A stretch of DNA of 64,000 nucleotides from contig CAVOQC010000001.1 of assembly GCA_963698265.1 (NCBI GenBank), positions 186,001-250,000 on the forward strand. Direction: 5' to 3'. Both the position numbers and the translations under genes were made by a program. The first letter of the stretch is position 1. Every line of letters begins with the position of its first letter. The DNA is from FEB-7 sp963698265 (lineage in GTDB: Bacteria > Pseudomonadota > Gammaproteobacteria > Burkholderiales > Usitatibacteraceae). This document shows positions 48,538 through 57,423 of this stretch, in pieces. The notes beneath the pieces were generated by a model. It did not search any database. It saw nothing but the letters and a program-made list of their open reading frames with translations, and was not told where the DNA came from.

Positions 48538-49263
48538 TCAGGGGCACACCACCGCGATCCGGCGCTCGAGCGCGATGGCCCCGGTCGTCACCTTCGCCCG
48601 GTAGGCGAGCACCTCGACCCCGGCGCCCATCGCCTCGCGCAGCGTGCGCCCGTAGACGGGATCGATGGCGTCGGCGGGGCGCACCTCGTCCACGTCGCCG
48701 CGCTGGACGCAGTAGAGCTGCACCGCCCGCAGGCCCCGCGCCTTGAGCCGCGCGAGTTCGCGCAGGTGCTTCGCGCCGCGCTCGCTCACCGCGTCGGGGA
48801 AGATCGCCACGCCCGCCGTTACCGCCGCGGTCACGTTCTTCACCTCGACATAACAGTCCGGCCGACCCGGGGACTCGAGCAGCAGGTCCACGCGGCTTCT
48901 CTCCTCGCCGAACGCGACCTCGCGGCGAATCGACGCATACCCCGTGAGTTCCTCCACGACGCCCGCCTCGATGGCCTCCGCCACGAGGCGGTTCGGCAGC
49001 CCCGTGTTGATGCCGACCATGACCGCGCGCCCGGAGGCCAAGGGCTTCACCGCCACCATCTCCCAGGTGTGCCGGTACTTGCGCGTGGGCGAGTCGCTCT
49101 CGGAGAGCCACACCCGGCTGCCGGGCTCGCAGCAACCGAGCATCGAGCCGGTGTTGGGACACGCCGCCTTGACCGTGCCGCCGGAGCGCAGCTCCACGTC
49201 GGCGAGAAAGCGCTTGTAGCGGCGAATGAGCGACCCCTCCACCAGCGGCGCGGGGAACTTCAC
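48538..49263 (-). CDS. sfsA: SfsA family protein
   Basis: 241 residues from GTG 49263. N-terminal OB-like part (RYKRFLADVEL, CPNTGSMLG) and C-terminal nuclease-like core with DLLLES, CYVEVKNVT, FPDAVSERGAKHL. The E-x-K and D residues suggest a PD-(D/E)xK fold. Named for sugar fermentation stimulation, with DNA binding reported in E. coli; the true role is unclear. Convergent with the barstar gene. Confidence 0.93.
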   Translation of the reverse strand: MKFPAPLVEGSLIRRYKRFLADVELRSGGTVKAACPNTGSMLGCCEPGSRVWLSESDSPTRKYRHTWEMVAVKPLASGRAVMVGINTGLPNRLVAEAIEAGVVEELTGYASIRREVAFGEERSRVDLLLESPGRPDCYVEVKNVTAAVTAGVAIFPDAVSERGAKHLRELARLKARGLRAVQLYCVQRGDVDEVRPADAIDPVYGRTLREAMGAGVEVLAYRAKVTTGAIALERRIAVVCP

Positions 49264-49321
49264 GGGGTCGCGCCGGGGCGCGCGGACGGCCGCGGCCGCC
49301 GGGCTCCGAAAGGCGGCAAGA

Positions 49322-49702
49322 CTACTTCGCGGCGGCTGCCGCGCCTTCCTGCTCCGCCATCTGCTTGCGCACCATCTCCATGTCGAGCGACTTGGATTTC
49401 TCGACGACCTGCTCGAAGGCGCCCTGCGGCAGCGCGCCGGGCTGGGAGAAGACGATGATCTGCTCGCGAAACACCATGAGCGTCGGGATCGAGCGGATCT
49501 GGAAGTGCGCCGCGATCTCCTGCTCGACCTCGGTGTTCACCTTGGCGAACACCACGTCGGGGTGCATCTCCGAGACCTTCTCGAAGACCGGCGCGAAACC
49601 GCGGCACGGCCCGCACCACGGCGCCCAGTAGTCGACGATGACGGTGGGGCTCGAGGTCACCACCTGCTCGAAATTCTCCTTCGTGAGTTCGACGACGGCC
49701 AT
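49322..49702 (-). CDS. Thioredoxin
   Basis: 126 residues with active site WAPWCGPCRGF near residue 30 and cis-Pro in RSIPTLMVF. A 25-residue C-terminal extension (MVRKQMAEQEG and an Ala run) goes beyond the 108-residue core. General disulfide reductase. Its ATG directly follows the dps stop, so it may serve oxidative-stress defence with Dps. Confidence 0.93.
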   Translation of the reverse strand: MAVVELTKENFEQVVTSSPTVIVDYWAPWCGPCRGFAPVFEKVSEMHPDVVFAKVNTEVEQEIAAHFQIRSIPTLMVFREQIIVFSQPGALPQGAFEQVVEKSKSLDMEMVRKQMAEQEGAAAAAK

Positions 49703-50197
49703 TTATTCCTCCAGCAGCGACCGCAGCATCCAGGCGGTCTTCTCGTGGATCTGCATGCGTTGCGTGAGGAGGTCGGCGCTCGACTCGTCGGCGGCCTTCT
49801 CCACCAGCGGGAAGACCTTGCGCGCGGTTCTCACCACCGCCTCCTGGCCCTCGACCAACAGCGCGATCATGTCGCGCGCCTCGGGAACGCCTTCCGTTTC
49901 AGGGATCGAGGAGAGCTTCGCGTAGGCCTTGTAGGTGCCCGGCGCGGGGTATCCCAGCGCGCGGATGCGCTCGGCGATCAGGTCCACGGCGAGTGCGAGC
50001 TCGTTGTACTGCGTCTCGAACATGAGGTGCAGCGTCTGGAACATCGGGCCCTTCACGTTCCAGTGGAAATTGTGGGTCTTGAGATAGAGCGTGTAGGTGT
50101 CCGCGAGCAGCCGGGAGAGCCCTTCGGCGATCTTCTCGCGATCGCGCTCGGGAATGCCGATGTCGATGAATCCCGCGCCTGTGTTCTTCTTTGCCAC
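49703..50197 (-). CDS. dps: Dps family DNA-binding ferritin-like protein
   Basis: 164 residues, four-helix bundle. THNFHWNVKGPMF and the later HLMFETQYNELALAVDLIAER contain the His, Asp and Glu ferroxidase ligands that sit between subunits of the dodecamer. Stores iron and protects DNA from peroxide. A strong AAGGAGG lies six bases before the ATG at 50197. The Lys-poor N-terminus suggests weak DNA binding. Confidence 0.93.
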   Translation of the reverse strand: MAKKNTGAGFIDIGIPERDREKIAEGLSRLLADTYTLYLKTHNFHWNVKGPMFQTLHLMFETQYNELALAVDLIAERIRALGYPAPGTYKAYAKLSSIPETEGVPEARDMIALLVEGQEAVVRTARKVFPLVEKAADESSADLLTQRMQIHEKTAWMLRSLLEE

Positions 50198-50344
50198 GTT
50201 GTGCCTCCTTCGGTATAGCAGTGGACATCATTTTCCGACGATTGCGCCACGCGCGCAAATCGGAAATCCCAATCCGCGCCATTGGCGGGCGCAATACGGA
50301 AGCCGCCCGCGACCTCCCCTACATGGGGACGCGACCTGCGCCGT

Positions 50345-50935
50345 TCAATCCGGATCCTTGAGCCTGCCGGCCGCCTGCGCGACGGATTCGGCGAGCGCGC
50401 GCACCGATTTGGCCACGCGTTCGTCGGTGAGCGACCCGTCTGGGGCGAAGGCTTCGCGGGCCCTGGGCACCGCCACCTGGGCTCCCAGGACCGTCACGCC
50501 CAGCGTCGAGAGCACCTGGCGCAGGTGCGGCAGCGCGCGGACGCCGCCGAACCCGCCGGGCGAGGCAGCCATGAGGCCCGCCACCTTTCCGCGCCACGGC
50601 GCGAGGCCCGAGGCGTCGCCCTTGCCGTCGCCCAGGTCGCGCGACAGCCAGTCGATGGTGTTCTTCAGGAGCGCCGTCATCGAGGAGTTGTTTTCCGGCG
50701 AAGCGATGAGGAGCGCGTCGTGGGCGAGGAACAACCCGCGAAGCTTCACCGCGTTCTCCGGCATGCCGGAAGCAGCCTCCAGGTCCCCGTGGTAGAGCGG
50801 GATGGAATAGTTGTCCAGGTCGACGAAGCTTGCTTCGGCGCCCGCCTCCCGCGCGAATTGCGCGGCGGCGCGTGCGAGCTTCTTGTTCAGGGAATCGCGC
50901 CGGGCGCTGCCGGCGAAGACGAGAACGCGCGTCAT
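50345..50935 (-). CDS. NAD(P)H-dependent FMN reductase
   Basis: 196 residues, flavodoxin-like fold. FMN phosphate loop GSARRDSLNKKL at the N-terminus, LIASPENNSSM around residue 78 and SPGGFGG near 120 are typical of the ArsH-free branch of NADPH-FMN reductases (chromate or quinone reductase types). Probably reduces quinones or metals using FMN. Last gene of the LysR-linked operon, 33 bases after the old yellow enzyme. Confidence 0.88.
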   Translation of the reverse strand: MTRVLVFAGSARRDSLNKKLARAAAQFAREAGAEASFVDLDNYSIPLYHGDLEAASGMPENAVKLRGLFLAHDALLIASPENNSSMTALLKNTIDWLSRDLGDGKGDASGLAPWRGKVAGLMAASPGGFGGVRALPHLRQVLSTLGVTVLGAQVAVPRAREAFAPDGSLTDERVAKSVRALAESVAQAAGRLKDPD

Positions 50936-50968
50936 TTCGGTGCTCCTTTCCGTGCTTCGGCTTCCGAT

Positions 50969-52054
50969 TCAGGCGGCCAGGGAAACGGGGTAGTCGGTGT
51001 ATCCGCGCTCTCCCGGCGTGTAGAAGGTGCCGGCGTCTGGCGCGGCGAGCACCCTGCCTTCGCGCTGCTTCCGCACCAGGTCGGGGTTGGCGATGAACGG
51101 GCGCCCGAAGGCGACCAGGTCTCCCCGCTTCGCATCCAGGTCGGCGTTGGCGCGAGCCACGTCGTATCCGCCGGACAGGATGTAGCGGCCCCTGAACGCC
51201 GCGCGCAGCGCCGCCTGGAGGGCGGCCCCCGGCTCCGGCGCTCCCATGGAGCTGTGGTCGACTACGTGCAGGTAGGCGAGTCCCATGGCATCGAGCTCCT
51301 GCACCAGGCGCAGGTACATCACGTCCATTTCCACATCGGTCGCCATGCCGTTGAAAATGCCGTGCGGCGAGACGCGGATGCCCAGCCGGTTCGCGCCGAT
51401 GGCCGCGGCGGCGGCCTTCGCGACCTCGACCGCGAAGCGGATCCGATTCTCGATGCTCCCGCCCCAGCGGTCGGTGCGCGCATTGGAGGCGGTGTTGAGG
51501 AACTGGTCGATCAGGTAGCCGTTCGCCGCGTGCAGCTCGACGCCGTCGAAGCCCGCCTCGACCGCCCGCCGGGCGCCCGCACCGAACTCCCCGATGGCGC
51601 GGGCGATTTCGGCTTCCTCCATCGCGACCGGCACGGGGTGCGGCTGTTGCCCCTTCGCGTCCGTCCACATCTCGCCGGGCGCAGCGATGGCCGAGGGCGC
51701 GAGGATCCGCGCTTCCGCGGGCAGGTTCTCCCCGTGGCCGATGCGCCCGGTGTGCATGAGCTGCACGAAGATCCGCCCGCCGGCGCGGTGCACGCCGTCG
51801 GTCACGCGCTTCCAGCCCGCCACCTGCGCGTCGCCGAACACGCCGGGAATGCGCGCATACCCGAGCCCGTCGGGAGAGGGCGAAGTGCCCTCGGTGATGA
51901 TGAGCCCCGCGTCGGCGCGGGCCGCATAGTAACGCTCCATCAGTTCATTGGGAACGTTGCCGATGGCGCGGCTGCGCGTCATCGGCGCCATCACGATGCG
52001 GTTCGCGAGCTTCAGTTCGCCGAGCTGGATCGGGGTGAATAGGGCCTGGGTCAT
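50969..52054 (-). CDS. Old yellow enzyme family alkene reductase
   Basis: 361 residues, FMN TIM barrel. Signatures FTPIQLGELKLANRIVMAPM split at the start, then VELHAANGYLIDQFL containing the substrate-binding His and Asn, and FGRPFIANPDL. Close in layout to NemA/XenB enzymes that reduce activated alkenes, nitro compounds and N-ethylmaleimide with NAD(P)H. Part of the electrophile-defence operon. Confidence 0.93.
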   Translation of the reverse strand: MTQALFTPIQLGELKLANRIVMAPMTRSRAIGNVPNELMERYYAARADAGLIITEGTSPSPDGLGYARIPGVFGDAQVAGWKRVTDGVHRAGGRIFVQLMHTGRIGHGENLPAEARILAPSAIAAPGEMWTDAKGQQPHPVPVAMEEAEIARAIGEFGAGARRAVEAGFDGVELHAANGYLIDQFLNTASNARTDRWGGSIENRIRFAVEVAKAAAAAIGANRLGIRVSPHGIFNGMATDVEMDVMYLRLVQELDAMGLAYLHVVDHSSMGAPEPGAALQAALRAAFRGRYILSGGYDVARANADLDAKRGDLVAFGRPFIANPDLVRKQREGRVLAAPDAGTFYTPGERGYTDYPVSLAA

Positions 52055-52129
52055 GGACTGGTCTCTCCTGTTGCGGTGGTGAAGACCGGACCGGCATGCC
52101 GGTCGCGGCGGGAATCGGGTGCCTTCGGT

Positions 52130-53005
52130 TCAAGGGGCCGGCGCGAGCGTGCCCATGCGTCCGGACCGGAATGCGACATCGGCGGCCCGCGCCTGCTCGA
52201 CGCTGTTCATCACGAAGGGGCCGTGGAAGACGAGCGGTCCCTCAGCGGGAGCGCCGCCGAGAATCAGGAGTTCCAGGGGCTTCTCCCCGGCGTTCCTCGC
52301 GGCGATCGCGTCCCCCGCATCCGCGAAGGCGACCAGCTCCCCAGTGGCCGCGCGGGCGCCTGCCTCGGGACCGAAGCCGCCCTCGCCCGCGATCACGTAG
52401 GCCGCGGCTTCGTGGCAGACCGCGACCTCGAGCGAGACCGAAGCGCCGGGCGCCACGGACACATGGGCCAGGAAGAGGGGCATCAGCGTATCCGCCGGGC
52501 CCTTCGCGCCGGCGAACTCGCCCGCGATCACGCGCACCGTCGCGCCCGCAAGCTCCGCCACGGGAATAGACGCGGCGTCGATCGCGCGGTAGCGCGGCGG
52601 CATCATCTTCAGGGCCCGCGGCAGCGAGGTCCAGAGCTGCAGGCCGTGCTGCGTCACTTCGCCGGATTCGTCCGCGAGCGGTCTTTCGGCATGCACGATG
52701 CCGCGGCCGGCCGTCATCCACTGCGCGCCGCCGGCCGTGACGATTCCTTCGTGCCCGGCGGAATCGCGGTGCTCGTTGCGGCCCGCGAGCAGGTAGGTGA
52801 CCGTCTCGATCCCCGCGTGGGGATGCGGCCCCACGCCCTCGTCGCCCGCGAGGATCCGGGCCGGGCCGAAATGGTCGAGGAAGACCCACGGGCCCACGGA
52901 GCGCCGCCCCGCCTCCGGCAGCGCGCGTCGTACCGAGAGGGTTCCGGCGGAAGCGGGGTGCGAGGCGATGACGCGTTCGACAGGGCGGGAGGCGGTGACG
53001 GTCAT
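52130..53005 (-). CDS. Pirin family protein
   Basis: 291 residues, double cupin. N-terminal metal site in GVGPHPHAGIETVTYLL with two His, then His further on in GRGIVHAERP, and the C-terminal pirin domain with FHGPFVMNS. Pirins can be quercetin dioxygenases or redox-sensing regulators. Seventy-five bases separate it from the old yellow enzyme gene. Confidence 0.9.
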   Translation of the reverse strand: MTVTASRPVERVIASHPASAGTLSVRRALPEAGRRSVGPWVFLDHFGPARILAGDEGVGPHPHAGIETVTYLLAGRNEHRDSAGHEGIVTAGGAQWMTAGRGIVHAERPLADESGEVTQHGLQLWTSLPRALKMMPPRYRAIDAASIPVAELAGATVRVIAGEFAGAKGPADTLMPLFLAHVSVAPGASVSLEVAVCHEAAAYVIAGEGGFGPEAGARAATGELVAFADAGDAIAARNAGEKPLELLILGGAPAEGPLVFHGPFVMNSVEQARAADVAFRSGRMGTLAPAP

Positions 53006-53014
53006 GGCGTTCTC

Positions 53015-53407
53015 CTAGCGGCGGTCGAAGCTCCACGCGCCGGGGCCGAAGGCCGCGACGACCAGCATGCCGCCCATGATCGAGAAGTTCTTCAGGAACT
53101 GCGTCATCTGCGCGGCGCCGTCCGGCCCGACCGGGTTGTGGAAGATGAAGGACGTCGGCACGAGGAAGGCGGCGATGGCGAGGGCTGCCCAGCGCGCCTT
53201 GAAGCCGGCGACGAGCATGAGGCCACCGACGAGTTCCACCGCGATGGCGCCGACCAACAGCACCTCGGCCATGGGCATGCCCTTGGAGGCCATGTAGCCG
53301 GCGGTGCCGGCGAATCCCGTGATCTTGCCGAAGCCGGAGATCACGAAGAGGAGTCCGAGAAGTACTCGGCCCGCGGCTGCCGCGGCGTTCTGGAGCGGGG
53401 TATTCAT
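53015..53407 (-). CDS. DoxX family membrane protein
   Basis: 130 residues, four hydrophobic helices. GRVLLGLLFVISGFGKI and VGAIAVELVGGLMLV are the DoxX signatures. AAAGG precedes the ATG at 53407. DoxX-like proteins are linked to thiol and oxidative-stress systems; no reaction can be assigned here. It sits between the two pirin genes. Confidence 0.9.
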   Translation of the reverse strand: MNTPLQNAAAAAGRVLLGLLFVISGFGKITGFAGTAGYMASKGMPMAEVLLVGAIAVELVGGLMLVAGFKARWAALAIAAFLVPTSFIFHNPVGPDGAAQMTQFLKNFSIMGGMLVVAAFGPGAWSFDRR

Positions 53408-53438
53408 GGCGACGCCTTTCGTGGAGTGAATGGAGAAA

Positions 53439-54137
<699 letters not shown>

Positions 54138-54194
54138 CTGAACTCCTTTCCACCAATCGGCTTGAACTGTTATGTGAATGATAGAGTTGATGTT

Positions 54195-54214
54195 TTATTC
54201 AAGTAAGCGAATAA
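54195..54214. promoter_or_regulatory. LysR-type operator in the divergent region
   Basis: TTATTC-N8-GAATAA is a perfect six-base inverted repeat containing a T-N11-A core, the usual LysR-type binding motif. It sits in the only AT-rich patch nearby, between the pirin gene and the LysR gene, where such a regulator would control both directions. Confidence 0.6.
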
Positions 54215-54244
54215 TTCTCACCGTATCGTTCGCATTTTTTGAAC

Positions 54245-55147
54245 ATGAAGCTGACTCTAGATGCCTTGGAAGTACTGGACGCGATCGATCGCCGGGGGTC
54301 GTTTGCGTCGGCCGCGGACGAGCTGCACCGGGTTCCGTCAGCAATCACTTACTCCGTCCAGCAGATCGAGGAAGCCCTCGACGTCCAGCTGTTTGACCGG
54401 CGTGGCCACCGCGCGAAACTGACCGAGGCGGGCCGGGAACTGCTCGAGGAAGGCCGCCACCTGCTGCGGGCAGCGGCGGAACTCGAGTGCCGGGTGCGAC
54501 AGGTCGCCAAGGGCTGGGAGGCGGAGTTGCGAGTCGCCGTGGACGCGATCATCGGCATGGAGAAGCTCGTGGGCCTGGTCGCCGAGTTCTATGAAGCCGG
54601 GACGGGAACGAGGCTTCGCTTCCTGCACGAGGTGCTGGGCGGCACCTGGGACGCACTGGCCTCGGGCCGGGCCGACTTGGCCATCGGCGCCTCGGGCGAC
54701 GCCCCGTCGGGAGGTGCCTATGCCGCGATGCCCATCGGCCGCCTCGAGATGGTGCTGGTCGCAGCCCCCTTCCACCCGCTCGCGAAGGAGTCGCCCCCGG
54801 TCACCGAGGCCATGCTTCTCCGGCACCGCGCGGTGAGCGTGGCCGACAGCTCCCGCCTTCTGCCGCCGCGCACCGTGGGGCTTCTTTCCGGGCAGGACGT
54901 GCTCACCGTCGCCACGCTCGAAGCCAAGGTGGCCGCCCACGGGGCCGGGCTCGGCGTGGGCTGGCTGCCGCGCTGGATAGCCGAGCGCGAGGCCTGGGCC
55001 GGGCGGCTCGCGATCCTGGAAGCCGAGGCCGGTCGCCCCTCGGGCGAGATCGTGGCGGCGTGGCGGCCGTCGACGGCGGGCAAGGCGCTCAAATGGTTCG
55101 TGAAGCGCCTCGAGGATCCGCTCGTGGCCGCATCGCTTCTTTCATGA
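54245..55147 (+). CDS. LysR-family transcriptional regulator
   Basis: 300 residues. N-terminal winged helix (about 1-60: FASAADELHRVPSAITYSVQQIEEAL) and a periplasmic-binding-like effector domain (about 90-295). Divergent from the pirin-DoxX-pirin-OYE-FMN reductase operon, which it most likely controls. ATG 54245 chosen; the TTG two codons upstream is less likely. Its stop overlaps gluQ (ATGA), so the regulator and gluQ are co-transcribed. Confidence 0.93.
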   Translation: MKLTLDALEVLDAIDRRGSFASAADELHRVPSAITYSVQQIEEALDVQLFDRRGHRAKLTEAGRELLEEGRHLLRAAAELECRVRQVAKGWEAELRVAVDAIIGMEKLVGLVAEFYEAGTGTRLRFLHEVLGGTWDALASGRADLAIGASGDAPSGGAYAAMPIGRLEMVLVAAPFHPLAKESPPVTEAMLLRHRAVSVADSSRLLPPRTVGLLSGQDVLTVATLEAKVAAHGAGLGVGWLPRWIAEREAWAGRLAILEAEAGRPSGEIVAAWRPSTAGKALKWFVKRLEDPLVAASLLS

Positions 55148-56067
55148 CGCGAACCCCGGGATACGTCGGGCGTTTCGCCCCCTCGCCCACGGGGCCGCTG
55201 CACTTCGGCTCGCTCGTGGCCGCCGTGGCGAGCTGGCTGGACGCGCGCGCCGCCGGCGGCGAGTGGCATGTGCGCATCGAGGACGTGGACGCGACCCGCA
55301 CGGTGCCCGGCGCCGAGGACGAGATCCTGCGCGCCCTCGATGCCCTCGGCCTCGCCTGGGACGGCCCGGTGGTGCGCCAGCGCGACCGCACTTCCCGCTA
55401 CGCGGAGGCGCTCGAGACGCTGCGGCTGCGCGGCCTTACCTACCGCTGCCGGTGCTCGCGCCGGGAGATCGCCGACTCCGGGCTGCCCGGCGCGGATGGC
55501 ATCGTCTATCCCGGCACCTGCCGCCACGCCGCCGTGCCCGCCGCCGAACCCGGCGCGGAGCGCTTCCGGGTTCCCGACGAGACAGTGGCTTTCGAGGACC
55601 GCGTGCAGGGCCGCGTCTCGCAGCAGCTCGCGGAGGACATCGGCGATTTCGTCCTCCACCGGCGCGACGGACTTTTCGCCTACCAGCTCGCCGTGGTCAT
55701 CGACGACGCGGACCTGGGCGTGACGGACGTGGTGCGTGGAGCCGATCTCCTCGGCTCCACGCCGCGCCAGATCGCGCTGCAGCGAGCGCTGGGCCTGCCC
55801 GCGCCGCGCTACCTGCACGTCCCCGTGGCGACCCACGGCGGCGAGAAGCTCTCCAAGCAGACCCTCGCCCCGGCGATCGACACCGCGCACGGCCCGGCCT
55901 GGATTTGCGCGGCACTCGCCTTTCTCGGCCAGCCGGGCGTCGACGGCGATGCCGCTGCACCGATGCTCGCGCAGGCGGCATCACGCTGGGACTGGCGGCG
56001 CATTCCGCGCCGGGCCGGCGTCGAGGCCCCGGACCCCGCCCCGATGGATGGGGGCGAAAGTCGCTGA
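55144..56067 (+). CDS. gluQ: Glutamyl-Q tRNA(Asp) synthetase
   Basis: 307 residues, a shortened glutamyl-tRNA synthetase without anticodon-binding domain. GRFAPSPTGPLHFGSLVAA holds the HIGH-equivalent motif (HFGS); GEKLSKQT is the KMSKS counterpart; C-x-C...C in RCRCSRREI and a later CRH form the zinc site. Attaches glutamate to queuosine in tRNA-Asp. Overlaps the LysR stop by four bases. Confidence 0.95.
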   Translation: MTRTPGYVGRFAPSPTGPLHFGSLVAAVASWLDARAAGGEWHVRIEDVDATRTVPGAEDEILRALDALGLAWDGPVVRQRDRTSRYAEALETLRLRGLTYRCRCSRREIADSGLPGADGIVYPGTCRHAAVPAAEPGAERFRVPDETVAFEDRVQGRVSQQLAEDIGDFVLHRRDGLFAYQLAVVIDDADLGVTDVVRGADLLGSTPRQIALQRALGLPAPRYLHVPVATHGGEKLSKQTLAPAIDTAHGPAWICAALAFLGQPGVDGDAAAPMLAQAASRWDWRRIPRRAGVEAPDPAPMDGGESR

Positions 56068-56091
56068 CCGCCCCTCCCGGGGACTCGGGCC

Positions 56092-56097
56092 TATAAT
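56092..56097 (+). promoter_or_regulatory. Perfect -10 hexamer upstream of the RND operon
   Basis: TATAAT lies 124 bases before the membrane fusion protein ATG. I see no convincing -35 at 16-18 bases, so it is a candidate only. The 153-base gap holds no other recognisable feature. Confidence 0.3.
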
Positions 56098-56220
56098 CCT
56101 TCCGCACCGCCCTACCTATTTCCCGCCGCCGGATGAATCCGCGGCGACCGGCTCCGGCATCCAATGGAGCATCGGCGCGATCCCCACCAGGGGCCGCGCA
56201 CAGCCACCCGGAATCCGCCC

Positions 56221-57414
56221 ATGCCACTCTTCAAGCGCAAGACCTCCCTCGACGATTCCGCGGACGGCACGCACCGGCGCTTCCTGAAGCCCGTGCTCGC
56301 CATCGTCGCGGCCGTCGCGATCGTCGGATCCCTCGTGGGCTACCGGGCGACCCAGGCGAGCAAGAACGACGGGAAGAAGCCCGACGCCCCGGTGGTGCTC
56401 CAGTTCACGCCCGCCGACGTGGCCGTCGTGGAAGTCCGAGAGCTCGAGCGCTCGATCGCCTTTTCCGGTTCGCTCGCGCCCCTGGTGCAGACGACCGTCC
56501 GCTCGAAGGTGCCGGGCGAACTGAACCGCGTGCTGGTCCGCGAGGGAGAGTCGGTGGCCGCGGGAGCGCTCCTGGCGCAGATCGACACCGCCGACCTCCA
56601 GTCGCGGCTCGACGCCCGCGTCGCGGCCCTCGAGGAGGCCAAGGCGAGGCTCGACATTGCGGAGAAGAACCGCGAAAACAACCTGAAGCTCCTTCGCCAG
56701 AAGTTCATTTCCCAGATCGCATACGACACGGCGCAGAGCACCCACGAGGCGAGCCAGGCCTCGGTCAGGTCCGAGGAGGCGCAGGTCATGATCGCGCGCC
56801 GGGCCATGGAGGACGCGGCCGTGCGCGCGCCCTTTGCGGGCATCGTCGCGCGCCGGATGGCCAATCGCGGCGAGAAGGTCGGCATCGACAGCCCGCTCTT
56901 CGCGCTCGTGGACCTCGAGCGCATGGAAATCGAGGCGCCCGCGCCGGCTTCCGAAATCCCCTCCATCCGCGCGGGACAGGCGACGACATTCCGCGTGGAC
57001 GGGTTCGAGGGCCGCGCCTTCGAAGGTCGCGTGGAGAGAATCAACCCGACCGCGGAACCGGGGTCGCGCTCCATCACGGTCTACATCTCGGTGGCCAACC
57101 GCGACCGGGCCCTCAAGGGCGGCATGTTCGCCAAGGGCCGCATCGTCCTCGATCGCACCGCGGCGGTGACCGTGATCCCCGCCACCGCCGTCCGCGAGGA
57201 AGCGGGCCGGAACTTCGTGTTCACCATCGAGGGCGGGAAGATCGCGCGCCGCCCCGTGAAGCTCGGATTCGTCGAGGAGCGCCAGGGGCTGGTGGAGGTC
57301 ACGGGCGGCCTCGAGAAGGGAATCACGGTGGTGAGCGCCCGTGTCTCCGGGCTCAAGGCGGGCGCGCCGGCCGTGCTGAAGTCGGCCCCCGCTGCCGAGC
57401 CGAAGGCCGGGTAG
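56221..57414 (+). CDS. RND efflux membrane fusion protein
   Basis: 397 residues. Short cytosolic N-terminus, then a membrane anchor at about 24-41. Lipoyl-like halves (VPGELNRVLVREGESVAAGALLAQID and its partner AVRAPFAGIVARRMANRGEKV) bracket a coiled-coil hairpin at about 125-185. No lipobox. It links the RND pump to an outer membrane channel. ATG 56221 chosen over 56164 because the extra residues are not hydrophobic or conserved. Confidence 0.93.
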   Translation: MPLFKRKTSLDDSADGTHRRFLKPVLAIVAAVAIVGSLVGYRATQASKNDGKKPDAPVVLQFTPADVAVVEVRELERSIAFSGSLAPLVQTTVRSKVPGELNRVLVREGESVAAGALLAQIDTADLQSRLDARVAALEEAKARLDIAEKNRENNLKLLRQKFISQIAYDTAQSTHEASQASVRSEEAQVMIARRAMEDAAVRAPFAGIVARRMANRGEKVGIDSPLFALVDLERMEIEAPAPASEIPSIRAGQATTFRVDGFEGRAFEGRVERINPTAEPGSRSITVYISVANRDRALKGGMFAKGRIVLDRTAAVTVIPATAVREEAGRNFVFTIEGGKIARRPVKLGFVEERQGLVEVTGGLEKGITVVSARVSGLKAGAPAVLKSAPAAEPKAG

Positions 57415-57423
57415 GCCCGCGCC

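Noticed and set aside
50234..50259. GATTGCGC/GCGCAAATC imperfect dyad upstream of dps as an OxyR or Fur site
   Set aside because: Does not match either consensus and is GC-driven; left unassigned.
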